Under the pieces are notes generated by a model, which saw only the letters and a list, made by a program, of their open reading frames with translations, was not told the origin of the DNA and ran no database searches. From Anodontia alba (lineage: Eukaryota > Mollusca > Bivalvia > Lucinida > Lucinidae): a stretch of DNA of 64,000 bases. The DNA lies in assembly GCA_964016985.1 (NCBI GenBank), contig OZ024827.1, positions 75,774,953 to 75,838,952 of the forward strand. Direction: 5' to 3'. Both the position numbers and the translations under genes were made by a program. Below, in pieces: positions 36,491 through 48,700 of the stretch; the stretch's first letter is position 1; each line of letters begins with the position of its first letter.

Positions 36491-37439
36491 ATCACCCAAG
36501 TACAGATGGGTCTACATTATAAAAGCATGTTCAGGCTATCGCACTTTTATTTCACAATAGACATGTTAAGAAAAAAAAAGAAGATCATCTTTGTCATAGT
36601 TTGAGCTTGTGATCCTAGAATCATGCCTTTCTATTGCCCCTATCATATTGACCCTTGATGTTTACTGTTTGGGTGAACAATGTTGCCCAGACCAAAAACG
36701 GACAGTTTCCAGTTTGACCATTTTGCTTTCCACATCTTTCCGAGAGTTTTTTTTTTTCTGCGTAGCGCTTTACTCAGAAGTCAATCTGCATTTCCTCTAT
36801 GCATAAAAAGGGTTTCGTCTTCTATTCAGCGGTAGGAAAAAAAGAAAAGAAAACGACCGTCACACTGTTCACATGAATGCAAAAATTGTTGCAAATTATG
36901 CAAAAACGTCGATAGGGTAGGTAGTCTTGATCAGGTTTAAGAACAAGTTCCAGTTGTCCTATTTATTAATATTGTGAAAAATTAAGAAATTTCGAGTCGG
37001 AATTTCTTAATTTTTCTCAATTTTAATACGAGGGAACATCAAAATAAAACAAAATTAAAACTGCCAAGAAGAGCAAACAATATTTTCGAATATAATAATT
37101 CCAATAAGAAGTGTCAGTAGGCAGTGCTAGTTTGATACCCCCACTCCTTCCCGCAGGCCACTGACTGCTTCCGATATATTATTTAACGATAAGAAGCAGA
37201 AACCAAAATGTAACGGACGGACGGACATACGGACGGACGGACGTGAAAACTGTATACCCCTCAACAAACGTAGTCAGCGGGAATGGGGTATAAATATCCA
37301 TTTATCATGTACTTTAGAAATTGCTTAAAGTCAGTCCGATTTTTGCCTTAAAATTAGTTTTACGTTAAATACTGCAAAACGAATATCAGAAACCGAAAAA
37401 AGCAACTAATTATACTGATGAGATATTATCAATCATAAC
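36491..37439. other. Intergenic DNA
   Basis: A hairpin (GAAAAATTAAGAAATTTCG / CGGAATTTCTTAATTTTTC, about 36,976-37,016) and a GGAC-rich microsatellite (about 37,213-37,243) are present. The second, followed by a TGAAAACTGTATACCCC-type tail, resembles the end of a dispersed repeat. No gene is seen. Confidence 0.5.
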
Positions 37440-37605
37440 TGAGCCAGCGCACGACAAAACCTACGACCAGCAAAGAGTATCCGTGCAGTCTGATCGCTTG
37501 TGTCTTTTGCAGCCTTCGGGCTACCAAACAAAACCAACAACAGGCTGATCTGAGTCTTTGCTGGTCATACATGTCTTATTGTATGTTTTTGCGTACGCTG
37601 GCTCA
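37440..37605. mobile_element. MITE with TGAGCCAGCG terminal inverted repeats, copy 1
   Basis: The ends TGAGCCAGCGCACGACAAAA and TTTTTGCGTACGCTGGCTCA are inverted repeats. A second copy is at 49,585-49,812. The interior holds CAGTCTGATC and CAGGCTGATCTGAG motifs also found in other hairpin repeats here. It is non-coding. Confidence 0.8.
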
Positions 37606-38056
37606 AATAATTCCAACTCAACAGGCTAACAATTATTTAGCGCAATTTGATTGGCCTAGAGCAATTTGAAAACGAGATTTATACTTCGTTAATTCCAGTT
37701 AGCAGGAATTCCGGAACTATTTTCATAAAATGAGCTACTTACCCATATTTTTGACATAATACATGACCTAGTTGTGATTATAAGACATGAATATTATTTT
37801 TGTGGATTTTATCGATGTGTGAATGCTGGGAATCACTCACAAACTGAATAAAACGCCAAGTAGAAAACGTAAAACGCCTTTCCGAAGAAAGTCGAAAGAA
37901 TAGAAGGTATTCATTGTTTACCAGACAGCATATTTTGGTATGTTACAAACACAATATGTAGAAATGTAGATTTTTTCCTATATTTGCGCGGATAGTTAGG
38001 ATAGTACAGCTTGATAATATAAAAGAACTGCCTCTATATTCGGATCTCCGTCATCT

Positions 38057-38323
38057 ACCCAGCTAGCATTCTTTATGTCAATAGCAGGCCGTTATCGGCT
38101 CGTCAGCTACCATTGAGGGCCGTTATTCGGCCCATCAACTACCCTGACGGATCGATAGCGGTCCCGTATAGATTAATAAAGAATGCTTATTGGGTATATA
38201 ACATTTGGGCCGTGACCCAGCTAGCATTCTACGTAAATCTACATCGGGCCGTCATCGGTCCGTCAGCTACCCTGACGGGCCGATGACGGCCCGATATAGA
38301 TTTACGTAGAATGCTGACTGGGG
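38057..38323. mobile_element. Two adjacent foldback elements with CCCAGCTAGCATTCT ends
   Basis: Copy 1 (about 38,057-38,195) and copy 2 (about 38,215-38,323) both begin ACCCAGCTAGCATTCT and end with its near complement. Copy 2 is almost a complete palindrome (TACGTAAATCTA...TAGATTTACGTA, CGGGCCGTCATCGG / CCGATGACGGCCCG). Both are non-coding. Confidence 0.8.
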
Positions 38324-39178
38324 AAAGCGAAAATGTGTCTTCGGGCATGCGCAAAATGCACATATTCAGATTCATCCCATGCATGCATAAAGTCTTATCT
38401 GGTTATTTGCTCTCCAGTGATATATTCTACAATGTCCAATGATTCTGTTAGCGGGCAGCGAAGGCTCTGATCAGACTGCGCGCATGCGCAGGCTGATCTG
38501 GGCCTTCACTGTCCGCATATGTTCGAAGACACGTTTTCGCACGGCACGGCCTATATTGTATAACATTTATTTTTGGGTCTTGAGGTGACGGTCGGTGTAC
38601 TTCATTACATAGTGATTTGCTTAATTCGGACGGACAGACGACATTGACAAAACAATGCATCTCTTAGATTGGGAGACATAATACATGTACCACCGCATAC
38701 ACTAATGGGAAAAATCTCCTCACTTCTGCTTTCTGCGTTGAAGCTAACGCAAAATGTAGAATTTTCTTCTTTTTGCAATGTATCATGGCAGTTAGGGTCC
38801 ACACTATTTGCCATTCATCCACGAGTTTTTAGACACGGTACATGTAACAGAGAGTAAAATGAACTTGTTCAAATTTAAGGACAAGTATGTCAACAGTTAA
38901 TGTGTCTAAATATTAGGGGGTAAATAAGGCATTTATGGTTAGGAGATACAAGAAAGGTGTTCAAATTACAGGGAAATAAAAACTTCTTTTCGTACTTGTC
39001 CTAAAATTTGAAGTCCTTCTATTACCTTTGATGTGTCTTAAAGCTGCTCCAAAACTGGAAAATAGAGTGAAAGGTTCTAAAAGAAATTCCCCTTGAGAGC
39101 ACTGAACCGTGACACCCACAAAAACCGAAAGCAGGTGATGTCAAGCATCCTTGGCCAAGACTAGCCAGTTTCGGCCAA
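38324..39178. other. Intergenic DNA with a GATCAGACTGCGC hairpin repeat
   Basis: The segment 38,451-38,540 carries CTGATCAGACTGCGCGCATG and CAGGCTGATCTGGGC, a hairpin repeat type that recurs at about 39,690-39,832, 41,800-41,935, 44,330-44,470, 50,118-50,195 and 53,020-53,160. No gene is seen. Confidence 0.6.
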
Positions 39179-39448
39179 CATTACGAAAACAAGCCTATTC
39201 AAATATACTGAAAATTTTACCACTAAAAAATGAAAATTTTCAGATAAAAATTCTGATATATTTCATATTTCTGCTCAAAACGTATATTGTAGATACTCGT
39301 TAGAACTGCCTCGGCTAGGCGGTTCTAACGAGTACCCACAATCTATGTTTTTTGGGCGGAAATTAGACATGTATATCCCTGTAAACACCAGTTTTATTAT
39401 AAAAAGTGGTGTTTAAGGGGGTCAACATTATATAGGCATGTTTTCGTG
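39179..39448 (+). mobile_element. Palindromic MITE, family 1, copy 3
   Basis: The left end is CATTACGAAAACAAGCCTAT and the right end GGCATGTTTTCGTG. The central palindrome is partly decayed (CCTCGGCTAGGCGG). Confidence 0.88.
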
Positions 39449-39832
39449 TTAAACTTGGCCTCATAGGTGACCCTCATTTTAATTTCTCCTAAAATTCCGA
39501 AATGGGGTCAGTGATCACAGGGGACCAGAAGAGACGCTGTATTCCGGTCTGGAGCTACAGTGTGTGGTCATGCATGTCCGTCTGTCGAAATATTCAAGGT
39601 AAATGTTGGATATATCAATATTAAGCATTGCTGAGCCGCAATGTAAGAAAGCTACCTCTGACATGTGCGTCAAACTAAGACTCACTTCAGCCTGCGCATC
39701 CGCGCAGTCTGATCCGAGTCTTTATTGTCCGCATGAAGAAACTTTGCACCCTTGGCTATCCAAAATGCGCCCAGTGAAGATTCTGATCAGACTGTGTGAA
39801 TGCGCGAATTGATCTGAAGCTTTACTGGGCGC

Positions 39833-40110
39833 ACATTATAAAAACACGCCTGTTCAAATATATTTAAAAAAATTACCACCATAAACTGAAAAACTTCAGA
39901 AAAAAAACGGATATTTTTCATATTTCTGCTCAAAACATAGAGTGTGGATACTCGTTAGAACCGCTTCGCCGAGGCGGTTCTAACGAGTACCTACAATCTA
40001 TATTTTTTAGCAGAAATAAGAAAAATGATGTATACCCTTTTAGACCCAATTTTTCACTATATAAAAGTGGGGTTTAAGGGGGTCAAAATTATATAGGCAT
40101 GTTTTCGTGA
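39833..40110 (+). mobile_element. Palindromic MITE, family 1, copy 4
   Basis: The left end is CATTATAAAAACACGCC and the right end GGCATGTTTTCGTGA. The central palindrome reads CCGCTTCGCCGAGGCGG. It lies directly next to a GATCAGACTGTG-type hairpin repeat. Confidence 0.88.
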
Positions 40111-41139
40111 AGAAAGAGACCTCTGTTCGCGTTTCGGCTCATTTTATATGATTATAAAAAAGATATAGGAAGAGGTTAAGCGAAAAGTTGTCACAGCATA
40201 AGTTAAGTCCTTCAGCACATATGTAATACAAGCATTAGCTTTCACAAAAAGATTGGTCTTCGCTTTGCATACAATAAATGTTAAAGCGGACAGGTCATGT
40301 TAATCTTGCTTCCGCCAGATTCTGACGCCAAATACCAGCTACTATAAAGCACTTTAATTTGGCGGCAGCAAATTTGGTGTTTGTTTTTTTTTTTTGTTTT
40401 ATTTTATGAGTGGACCTTTTGGCGGATTTATATTTTGACAGAGCCCGTGATTTCTGATGCAACCCTATGTGTCTCACATATGCGTGTTCTCCACTGTGAT
40501 TTGCAAGTCATACACAGATCGATTTTCAACTGTTTTCTGCATTGCATTGTACTTGGTGTGTGAGTGAATACAAGACTGGGCTCAGATTTACAATCATTTC
40601 TCAAAATAAGGTCGCCGCTATCTTTGATGACTGAAATTTGTTTGCACTGCATATTTATCTATTCATATAAAAGCTGTATTTCAATGATGAAACGCATTAG
40701 TATATTTATACATCGACTACTGAACGAACACAACACTATACAATTAATTTTACTTTAAATACCACATTTCATATGTCAAAAATACAGACCTTGAGTAATT
40801 CTAAGAAACGATAGTAAACCTAGGCCCAGTACTATTGTTATTTACCGATTATACCCACATTTTTTGACAATTACTGTCAAGGTGTATTTTCTTTTATTCA
40901 GCCCTGTTGAGCCGGCTAGATCTTATTTATCTTTTTTTTTCAGGTGCTAAGCAAGTGCTTAAGAAGTAAATAAGGCGTAGACAACATACATTTTTTTAAA
41001 GGTGCTGCCTTTGACGGATTGACGTTGTGCTACCCTACATCATACTTTGATGAATATTGGGAATATAATTTTTGCGAGTTTGTTATTTTTCTCTTGTGCT
41101 CTTTTCTCTCTTTAATCTTTATTGGCGTTTTGTTTTACA
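40111..41139. other. No recognisable feature
   Basis: Only short, unsupported ORFs are present. The sequence is AT-rich with T-tracts at about 40,385-40,396 and 40,932-40,940. Confidence 0.5.
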
Positions 41140-41412
41140 GTACCAACAAATTTCTCCCGAAGAACCATTATCTTGTGGAACCAGCTCCCTAAAACAGCCG
41201 TGAGCAAGACAACGCTGGAGGCCTTCCAGAAACAGCTGGCCATCTTAAACTCTCTGAAGCCAGCACATGCTTTTAACTCGTGACCTTTTACTGGTTTTAA
41301 ACCTGACGTTAATAGCCATTTTATCGTCAGCGCGTGGACACTATCCATTACATTGAGAGAATACTTAAGTTTTTGAAGGAGGCAATTACTAAGGATGATG
41401 ATGATGATGATG
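41140..41412 (+). mobile_element. 3' stub of a non-LTR retrotransposon with (GAT)n tail
   Basis: In the plus strand, FLPRRTIILWNQLPKTAVS followed by TLEAFQKQLAIL is the conserved C-terminal RTIxxWNxLP motif of jockey/CR1/L2-type LINE proteins. It ends at a stop near 41,282. The non-coding tail ends in GAT repeats (41,394-41,412), as LINE 3' ends often do. Everything 5' of this is missing. The minus-strand ORF over the same bases is its shadow. Confidence 0.7.
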
Positions 41413-42466
41413 GTGATGATCTATAATGTAGTCTCCAAAAATATAATGACCAGTGACTGGACCAAGAAATTTGTCACATTGATTTCTTAAGTATAGGTAA
41501 CATATTTCATGGTTCTGTCACTATATTTTTGAAGACTAATTGATGTCTTAACATGAGACGAAATTTTGCTGTCAAACATCAGTCAGCTTTAACATTTATT
41601 GTGTACTAAGCGCAGACCAGTCTTTTTGTGAAAACTAATACTTATATCGAACAAATATTTATATTCATAGAGTACAAATAAAATCTTCCATCTTCCAATA
41701 ACTCGGTACAAAAAAAATCTTCCATAAATTCAAACGAGCCGCAACGAGAGAAAACGTACCTTACTTCTAACGTGCGCGTTTCTTCATAAGAACAATGAAT
41801 ATTCAGATCAGACTGCGCATCCGCGCAGTCTGATCAGAGTCTTCATTGTCCTCATAAAGAAACTAAGCATTCTTGGCTATCCAAAATGCACCCAGTGAAG
41901 ATTCAGATCAGACTGCGCAAATGCGCAGGATGTTTTGAATTTGCACTAGAAAATCTGTGCAGGTACTGCTCCTGAAGCTGCGACTCAAACACACACACAC
42001 ACAAGCTTCGCTGTTGACTTTCGACATGACGCATGTGATCACTGGCTATGGGCAAAGGGAAGGGCCCAGTGAAGACCGGGCGGACTGATCTTTATGTTCG
42101 CCGGATGAGCATGTCGCAATGTATATTTTGTCATGTTATGACAAAATGTAACCATCGTTATAGACTGAATAGTCTCTCCCACACTATATATTGGAAACGT
42201 CCAATTTTGATTTTAGGTATCTCAGGCTGTGTGATTTAGATATTTCTTAAGAAAAATTGTTGCACTACATGTATTTGCAAACAGTGGAGACCCTGATCAG
42301 CCGCCGCATTCTGCGGCGTCTGATCTGGGTCTGCACTGTTTGTCAATACCATTTTAGGGGACTACAGACTACAATGGGCTAATAAGTTTAAAATCATAGT
42401 CTTCGTTCAGACTTCACAAAACCACAGATTCCGTCAAGCAGAAACACAAAATCCATTCTGAATAAT
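41413..42466. other. Probable 3' flank or 3' UTR of the transglutaminase gene
   Basis: This lies downstream of the minus-strand stop codon at 42,467. It contains GATCAGACTGCGC hairpin repeats (about 41,800-41,935), a short (CA)n at about 41,991-42,002 and a GCAAACAGTGGAGAC hairpin (42,277-42,343). A minus-strand AATAAA (TTTATT, about 41,595) could end the transcript, but this is unproven. Confidence 0.45.
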
Positions 42467-42605
42467 CTACTCTATGTTAATTGTCTGGGAAGCCGTCACA
42501 GCTGAAATCTCCTTGCAGTTAAAATACACGATGATTTCTCTGGCGCCTTTCTTCGCCGGTGTCAGCTCAAAGTTTCCTGTGAAAGTCTTTTTGCTCTCAA
42601 CGTCC
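42467..42605 (-). CDS. Transglutaminase terminal coding exon
   Basis: This is a 139-bp coding part, acceptor GCTTTACAG. It reads DVESKKTFTGNFELTPAKKG then AREIIVYFNCKEISAVTASQ then TINIE and a TAG stop at 42,467-42,469. F-L-P-KKGxRxxIVxF is the family's usual C-terminal end. The product ends where other transglutaminases do, so the C-terminus looks complete. Confidence 0.9.
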
Positions 42606-45600
42606 CTGTAAAGCATTGGAATAGGGAAATTCTAAAATTCACTGACTTGGTATAGCCTATTCAAGTTCCGTCCCTTTTTACAAGGGAGACAACTTGTTTG
42701 GGTTCCTTGGCATAAAGTCTGGTCTACTTTAACCTTAAAGCGCCAAATAAAATTTGAAGCAGACGATATTCTAAATTTTATACTTTTCTTTTTTTTTTTC
42801 TTTGTTTTTTTTTTTTTTCAGAGAAAACAAGTATTGACTTTTCATGTGAATTGTCTGCCCGGAAAGGACAGAAGGACAATTGAAACGATCTTCACAGCAA
42901 GACAGCTTCAAGAGAAATGCCAGGAACATAATGTGGACCTCTACATGACCTTTGTCGACCTTAGCAAAGCATTGACACAGTAAGTCGTGAAGGACTTTGG
43001 AAAATTATGGCAAAGTTTTGCTGTTCTGCCAGATTCAGGGCAATGGTGCGGCAGTTCCATGATGGTATGCTTACAAGGGTCCAAAATGATGGCGAGTTTT
43101 CTGATCAATTCACTGTGACAAACGGAGTTAAACAAGGCTGTGTACTAGCTTCAACGCTGTTCAGCATGTTTTCTGACATGCTTACAGATGCTTTCCAGGA
43201 TGGTGACAATGGTATACCTATTACATGTAGGTATCGCTTAGACGGGAAGCTTTTCAACCTAAGACGGTTGCAAACTAAATCCAAGGTGCAAACAGGGGTG
43301 CTAGATGAGTTCCTCTTTGCTGATTACATGGCTAAGGGTGCTCCAACAGAAGAGAAGATGCAAAAAGGTGTGGATCAAGTATCTGATTGATGTGACAGCT
43401 ATGATCGCACAATCAGCATTAAAATAACTGAGGTGGTATATCAGCCAGCACCTGGAAAGTCTTACAAGGAGCCCACCATTACAGTGAAAGGTCAAAGATT
43501 GCAAGTGGTAGGCAAGTTCACCTACATTAGAAGCACATTGTCTAGAATTGTGCACATTGATGATGAAGTCAATGCCAGGATTGCCAAAGCTAGTGCAGCA
43601 TTTTGCCGACTACATGGAATTATTTGGAACCCAAGTGGAATCAGACTTGACACAAAGCTGAACGTTCTACAGATCTGTGGTGCTGCCAACACTATTATAT
43701 GCATGTGAAACTTGGACATTTACCGACGGCATGCCAAACGACTGAACCACTTCCATGCAAGCTTCCTTAGAAAACTTCTAAAGATCAAATGGCAAGACAG
43801 GATCTCAGACACAGAAGGCCTGAAAAGGGCAGGGATGAAGAATGTACATACTTTTCTGAAATTGGCTGAATTAAGACGGACAGGCCATGTTATCAGAATG
43901 CCTGATGAACGTTTGCCAAAGAATCCTCTATGGAGAACTGTAAGTGGGAAAACGCTCCCATGGTGGCCAGAAGAAGCGAAACAAGGACACCCTCAAAGCC
44001 TCTCATAAAGACTTCAACATACCAACAGAGTCGTGGGACCAGATTGCACAGGATCGAGCAAAGTGGCAAGGCCTCATAAGAAGGGGTGCTGGTAAGTACG
44101 AAGCAAAAAGAACCAGCGCAGCCGAGCAGGAACGTGCTCAGCGGAAAGCCAGAGCTAAGCATCGCCAACAGTGCCTTCTTCCTCAGAACACTGCTCTATC
44201 TGCAACAGGCAGTTTAGAGCTAAGATACGTCTCATCAGCCATCATAGAACACACAAACAATAGCACTTCAAGCATTTGATTAGGAATGGTCATTGTCAGT
44301 AATAACAGACGAATGATATAAGAGCAGTATACACATTCGCGCAGTCTGATCAGAATCGTGACTGGGCGTATTTTGGGTACCCAAAGATGCAATGCTTCTT
44401 CATGCGGGCAACGAAGACTCTGATCAGACTGTGTGGATGCGCAGGTTGAATTTAATCTTCGTAGGGCGCATATGTTAGAAGAGACGTTTTCTCATGTTTC
44501 CTGATTGGTTTCTTCGATACACACTAGAAATTCTTATGCAAATAGGAGAACAAGTATTGAAAAGCCCACCTCATCGAAAACCAAAACGAAACTAAACACT
44601 AAGAGAAAAGACCACAAACTCTGAGACATTGCAACAGGCCATTCAGCAAAGAACACAACTGTTTTTGTATGTTGTTCTGGACACTGACCATGCTAAAACT
44701 CTCCAATTTAGTTTATTTGATATTTTTATTATCATGACATGTCTTAAACTGATTCTACTTTATTTCGTCCTGCCATGTCATGTTTTATGCTGATTTCATC
44801 TTTTCTTACTGTCATGCCATGTTTTAACTGATTTGCTTTGGTTTTTTTGAAAGTATAATGAATATTTATGTCATGATATGTTTGAAATTGATTTTGTTTT
44901 TATTTTAATTTTTACTGTCATGCCATGTTTTAAACTGATTTTATTTTTTTTACTACCATGACATGTTTCAACTGATTTGATTGTTTTTAAAGTATAATAA
45001 ATATATATGTCATGACATGTTTTAAACTTATTTTATTTTTATATTGTCATGCCTTGTTTTTAACTGATTTTATTTTTTTACTGCCATGACATGTTTCAAC
45101 TGATTTGATTGTTTTTAAAGTATAATAAACATATATGTCGTGACATGTTTAAACTTATTTTATTTTATATTGCCATGTCTTGTTTATAACTGATTTAATT
45201 TTTTTTACTGTCATGATATATTTCAACTGAATTGATTTGTTTGTAAGTATAATAAATATACGTCATCACATGTTCTAAACTGATTTTGTTTTCTTTTTAC
45301 TGTCATGACATGTTTATCACCTTCTTTTATCTTATGTTTTATTGTCAGAATAATATTATGTTCTAAACTGATTTTAGTTTTTTTTACTGTCATGACATGT
45401 TTTTAGATGGTTTTATTTTATTCTTTTAGTGTCATTAAATGTTCAAAATTAAGTGTAGTCATTGATATATTCATAACAGGATTCTAACCCGGCTTCAAAG
45501 CATCCTCCACAGGTTTTGGTGTCTAGTAGCCTATAGGGATATCCTTAGAACGGCCGAGGGTTTCGAAAATGCATTCAAAATGAGATTAGGGTTGAATATT

Positions 45601-45757
45601 TACCTCTGGAATCAAACATAAGCAACTGATAAAACACAGCTTACTTGAAAAGGAAAGCAGATATGTTATTCTTTGCAATCAAGCACTCCCAATTTTTTAC
45701 ATTCACGAAAGATCATGGCGCAGGGGTCACGGTGGGAAAATGTATGCGCATGGAGAT

Positions 45758-45788
<31 letters not shown>

Positions 45789-48700
45789 CGATTTGATCCC
45801 GCATTTTTTTCCTCCTTTTCCTCTCTCTTTCCCTCCCTTTTCTTTTGTCTTTTCTTGCGTATTTCGTATGCTGGGCCGTTTGAGCCGCGCTTTATTGGTG
45901 TTGACGGGGCTGCATTACGAAGGTACATCGGTTAACCGAACATTTTTGGTTCGGAAATTTGACCATCACGCAACGCTGAGACATGTAGAATATTATATGG
46001 TTGTTCTATTCTCGGCCCTGGTCTCGGCCCGAGTTGCCTGTCTCAGCCCGACCAGTGCCGAAGTCAAAACAGCCGTGTTCTATTGTTTTTATCATATACT
46101 TATTTGCGTAAAAGTATTTAAGAATTGAAATCACAATTATGAGGTTTCATCCAGTATTGAAAAAATATTAGCTTAGTTAATGTCCGTGAAGCCAGAAGGG
46201 TTTCTCGTGTACATTGAACTAAGCTAATGGTTTTTATTACTCGATGAAACCTCAAAATTGTGGTTCCAATTGTTATTTTTTACATTTCATATTATTAATC
46301 TTTTATTAACCAAGCCTTTGCCAGACAGACAATTTTATATGTTTTCGAATATTTGGGATTTAGTATAGCTTGTCGGAGGCCTTGGAACAGCCCAAAGACA
46401 GACATGGCGCGCTTAGCGTTATGACAAAACGAGACCAACGTCACACAAACGTCAGTAAATAACTGGTGTTAATGGTTGACGTTGACATCCCTCCGCCCAT
46501 ACTTTACATACAAATAGCACAACAATTGATGTAAATTGAATTGAAAAGCTATTTTACTGCTTCTGCAGCTGTTTTTTTACTGTCAATTCAACATTTGTAT
46601 GTCATTTCTCAGTGATGATTCTTGCAGGACCGATAGGTTGTCTCGAGGGCGGGACAGACTTCCTTCCCGGCCCTCGAGACAGCTCTTCGGACTGTGTAGG
46701 CAAGATGGCAGCTACTAACAGGGTGAGAACAGGTGGGTAAGGGTGCAAAATCTGTTGTCTCAAGAGCAAAGCATTAAGTATATGATAAAACGTCGGATCA
46801 ATTTTGGTGTAACGTCATTACGTTGCATCGAAGACGATACGACGTTGTATAAACGACATGTGCCCGCTATCTGAGCCGACATACCTGGCAACGCGACACT
46901 GCATGTAAATGTAGTAATCTCGAACACTGTTTGATCAGGTATATATGTCTGGGCCCGGTTGTTCAATGCCTCGTTAGCTTAACGAGCTCGTTAAGGGTCA
47001 TTTCGTTAACTGTTTTAGCGGATTCAATATACAATATTTTAGTATTTTTTGCTGAAAAAATGTGAGTAGCTTTTGCACTGCAAAAGCTACTCACATTTTT
47101 TCAGCAAAAAATTTCAGCATATTTGCGTATCACTCGATTAAAATTTTAACGAATCGTTAACTAACGATGTCGTTAGCTTTGAACAACTGGGCCCTGAATT
47201 TTAGGACAAATAGAGAACAGGCTTTGTCCGTATATGTATATTATACAGAGGACTTGTTAAGAAGGAGTATTTGGTGATAATTGTGAGATAATTTTCTCCA
47301 GTTCTCCACAAAAACATATGTTGTAGATACTCATTAGAAGCGTCTCGGCGAGTACCCTCAACATATGTTTGTATGGAGAAATAAGAAAAAAATATCCCAG
47401 AACTATCACCAAATACGCCTCCTCAACAATTCCTCTGTAATATACAAAAGCAAACTTACTTTTGTGGATATTTAACCGGCATCTGAAGGCCTGGACCTTC
47501 CACCTGCAGGTAACACTTTGTCAGTGGTTTAGAAAGTGGGTTCACGAATGTCACGTCCATTTTGAACTTCTTCCCAACCTTGCCGCTCTCTGGTGCCTAG
47601 AATAATCGAATACTATTGGTAGTAAACATTTATATATAAAAAGGGGGTATACAATAATCTGTCCATCTATCCGTCCGTCCGTTCATCCACCCATCCATAC
47701 ATACATACATCCACCCACCCACCCGCCCGCACCTGTCCACCCAGACATCCATACATCCATCCATTCATCTATCTATCTATCTATCTAGACCCCGAGGTTA
47801 TAAAACGTTTTTGAGCATGACATTATCTCTAATAATAAATATGAAAATGCCAATAAATTATTAGCAGAGAATTTTTTATGCTCAGCTATGTAGGAACAAT
47901 GGGTGTAACTTTATTCCGAGACGGATTAGTCTATGTAAGAAACTCTTGGGTGAAAGGGATAACTTGGTAGACACATGCCTAATGATCACTGCTTCAGAAG
48001 GGACTTGATGCGCGGGAAGACACACAGGAAGTCACAACCTGGCGGACACATGCCAGTTACTAACAGGGTGAGGACAGGTGGGGTGGGGAGCAAAATCTGT
48101 TGTCTCGACGTGACGCTGCATCGACGTTAATTCGATGTTGTCTCAACGTTGCGTGCACGCCGGGAAATGTTGTCTTACTTGTAAAAAAGTGGCGACAAAG
48201 TCACAAGTGTGTCCGTCCTCCAAATCGATCATGGTATATTTGACGGATTAATCAAACTCAGATTATAAATCACGAATGATTGATTAAATCGACTGAGCGG
48301 CAAACCACACCCAACCAGTCAAAAAAGCGGGAGGTTATATAATATAAGTAAAAATACTCGGAAATGTCACAATCACGAAGCATAGCCCTTTCTGGGCACC
48401 AAAAGAAGAAGAGATTAGGAACAAACAACGACAACATTACGAAAACACGCCTATGCAAATATATTGAATATTTCACCAGCAAAAACTGAAAGTTTTCAGA
48501 TAAAAACTCTGATATTTTTCATATTACGGCTCAAAGACATAGATTGTAGTACTCGTTGAAATCGCCTCACCGAGGCGGTTCTAACGAGTACTCACAATCT
48601 ATATTTTTGAGCAGAAAAAATGAAAATAATGTATACCCCTGTAAACCCCAGTTTTACTGTATAAAAGTGCGGTTTAAGTGGGTCAAAATTATATAGGTAT

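Noticed and set aside
41112..41348. 78-codon minus-strand ORF
   Set aside because: The plus strand over the same bases encodes a recognisable LINE C-terminal motif; the minus frame is a shadow.
42820..42830. Plus-strand splice acceptor (T-tract ending TTTTCAG) before the RTE-like LINE
   Set aside because: It belongs to a foldback MITE arm that recurs at 54,091; no plus-strand host exon follows.
45645..46128. Plus-strand ORFs of 96 and 151 codons over the poly-T run
   Set aside because: They depend on reading through 30 T as poly-Phe; length of the run is unstable and no domain is seen.
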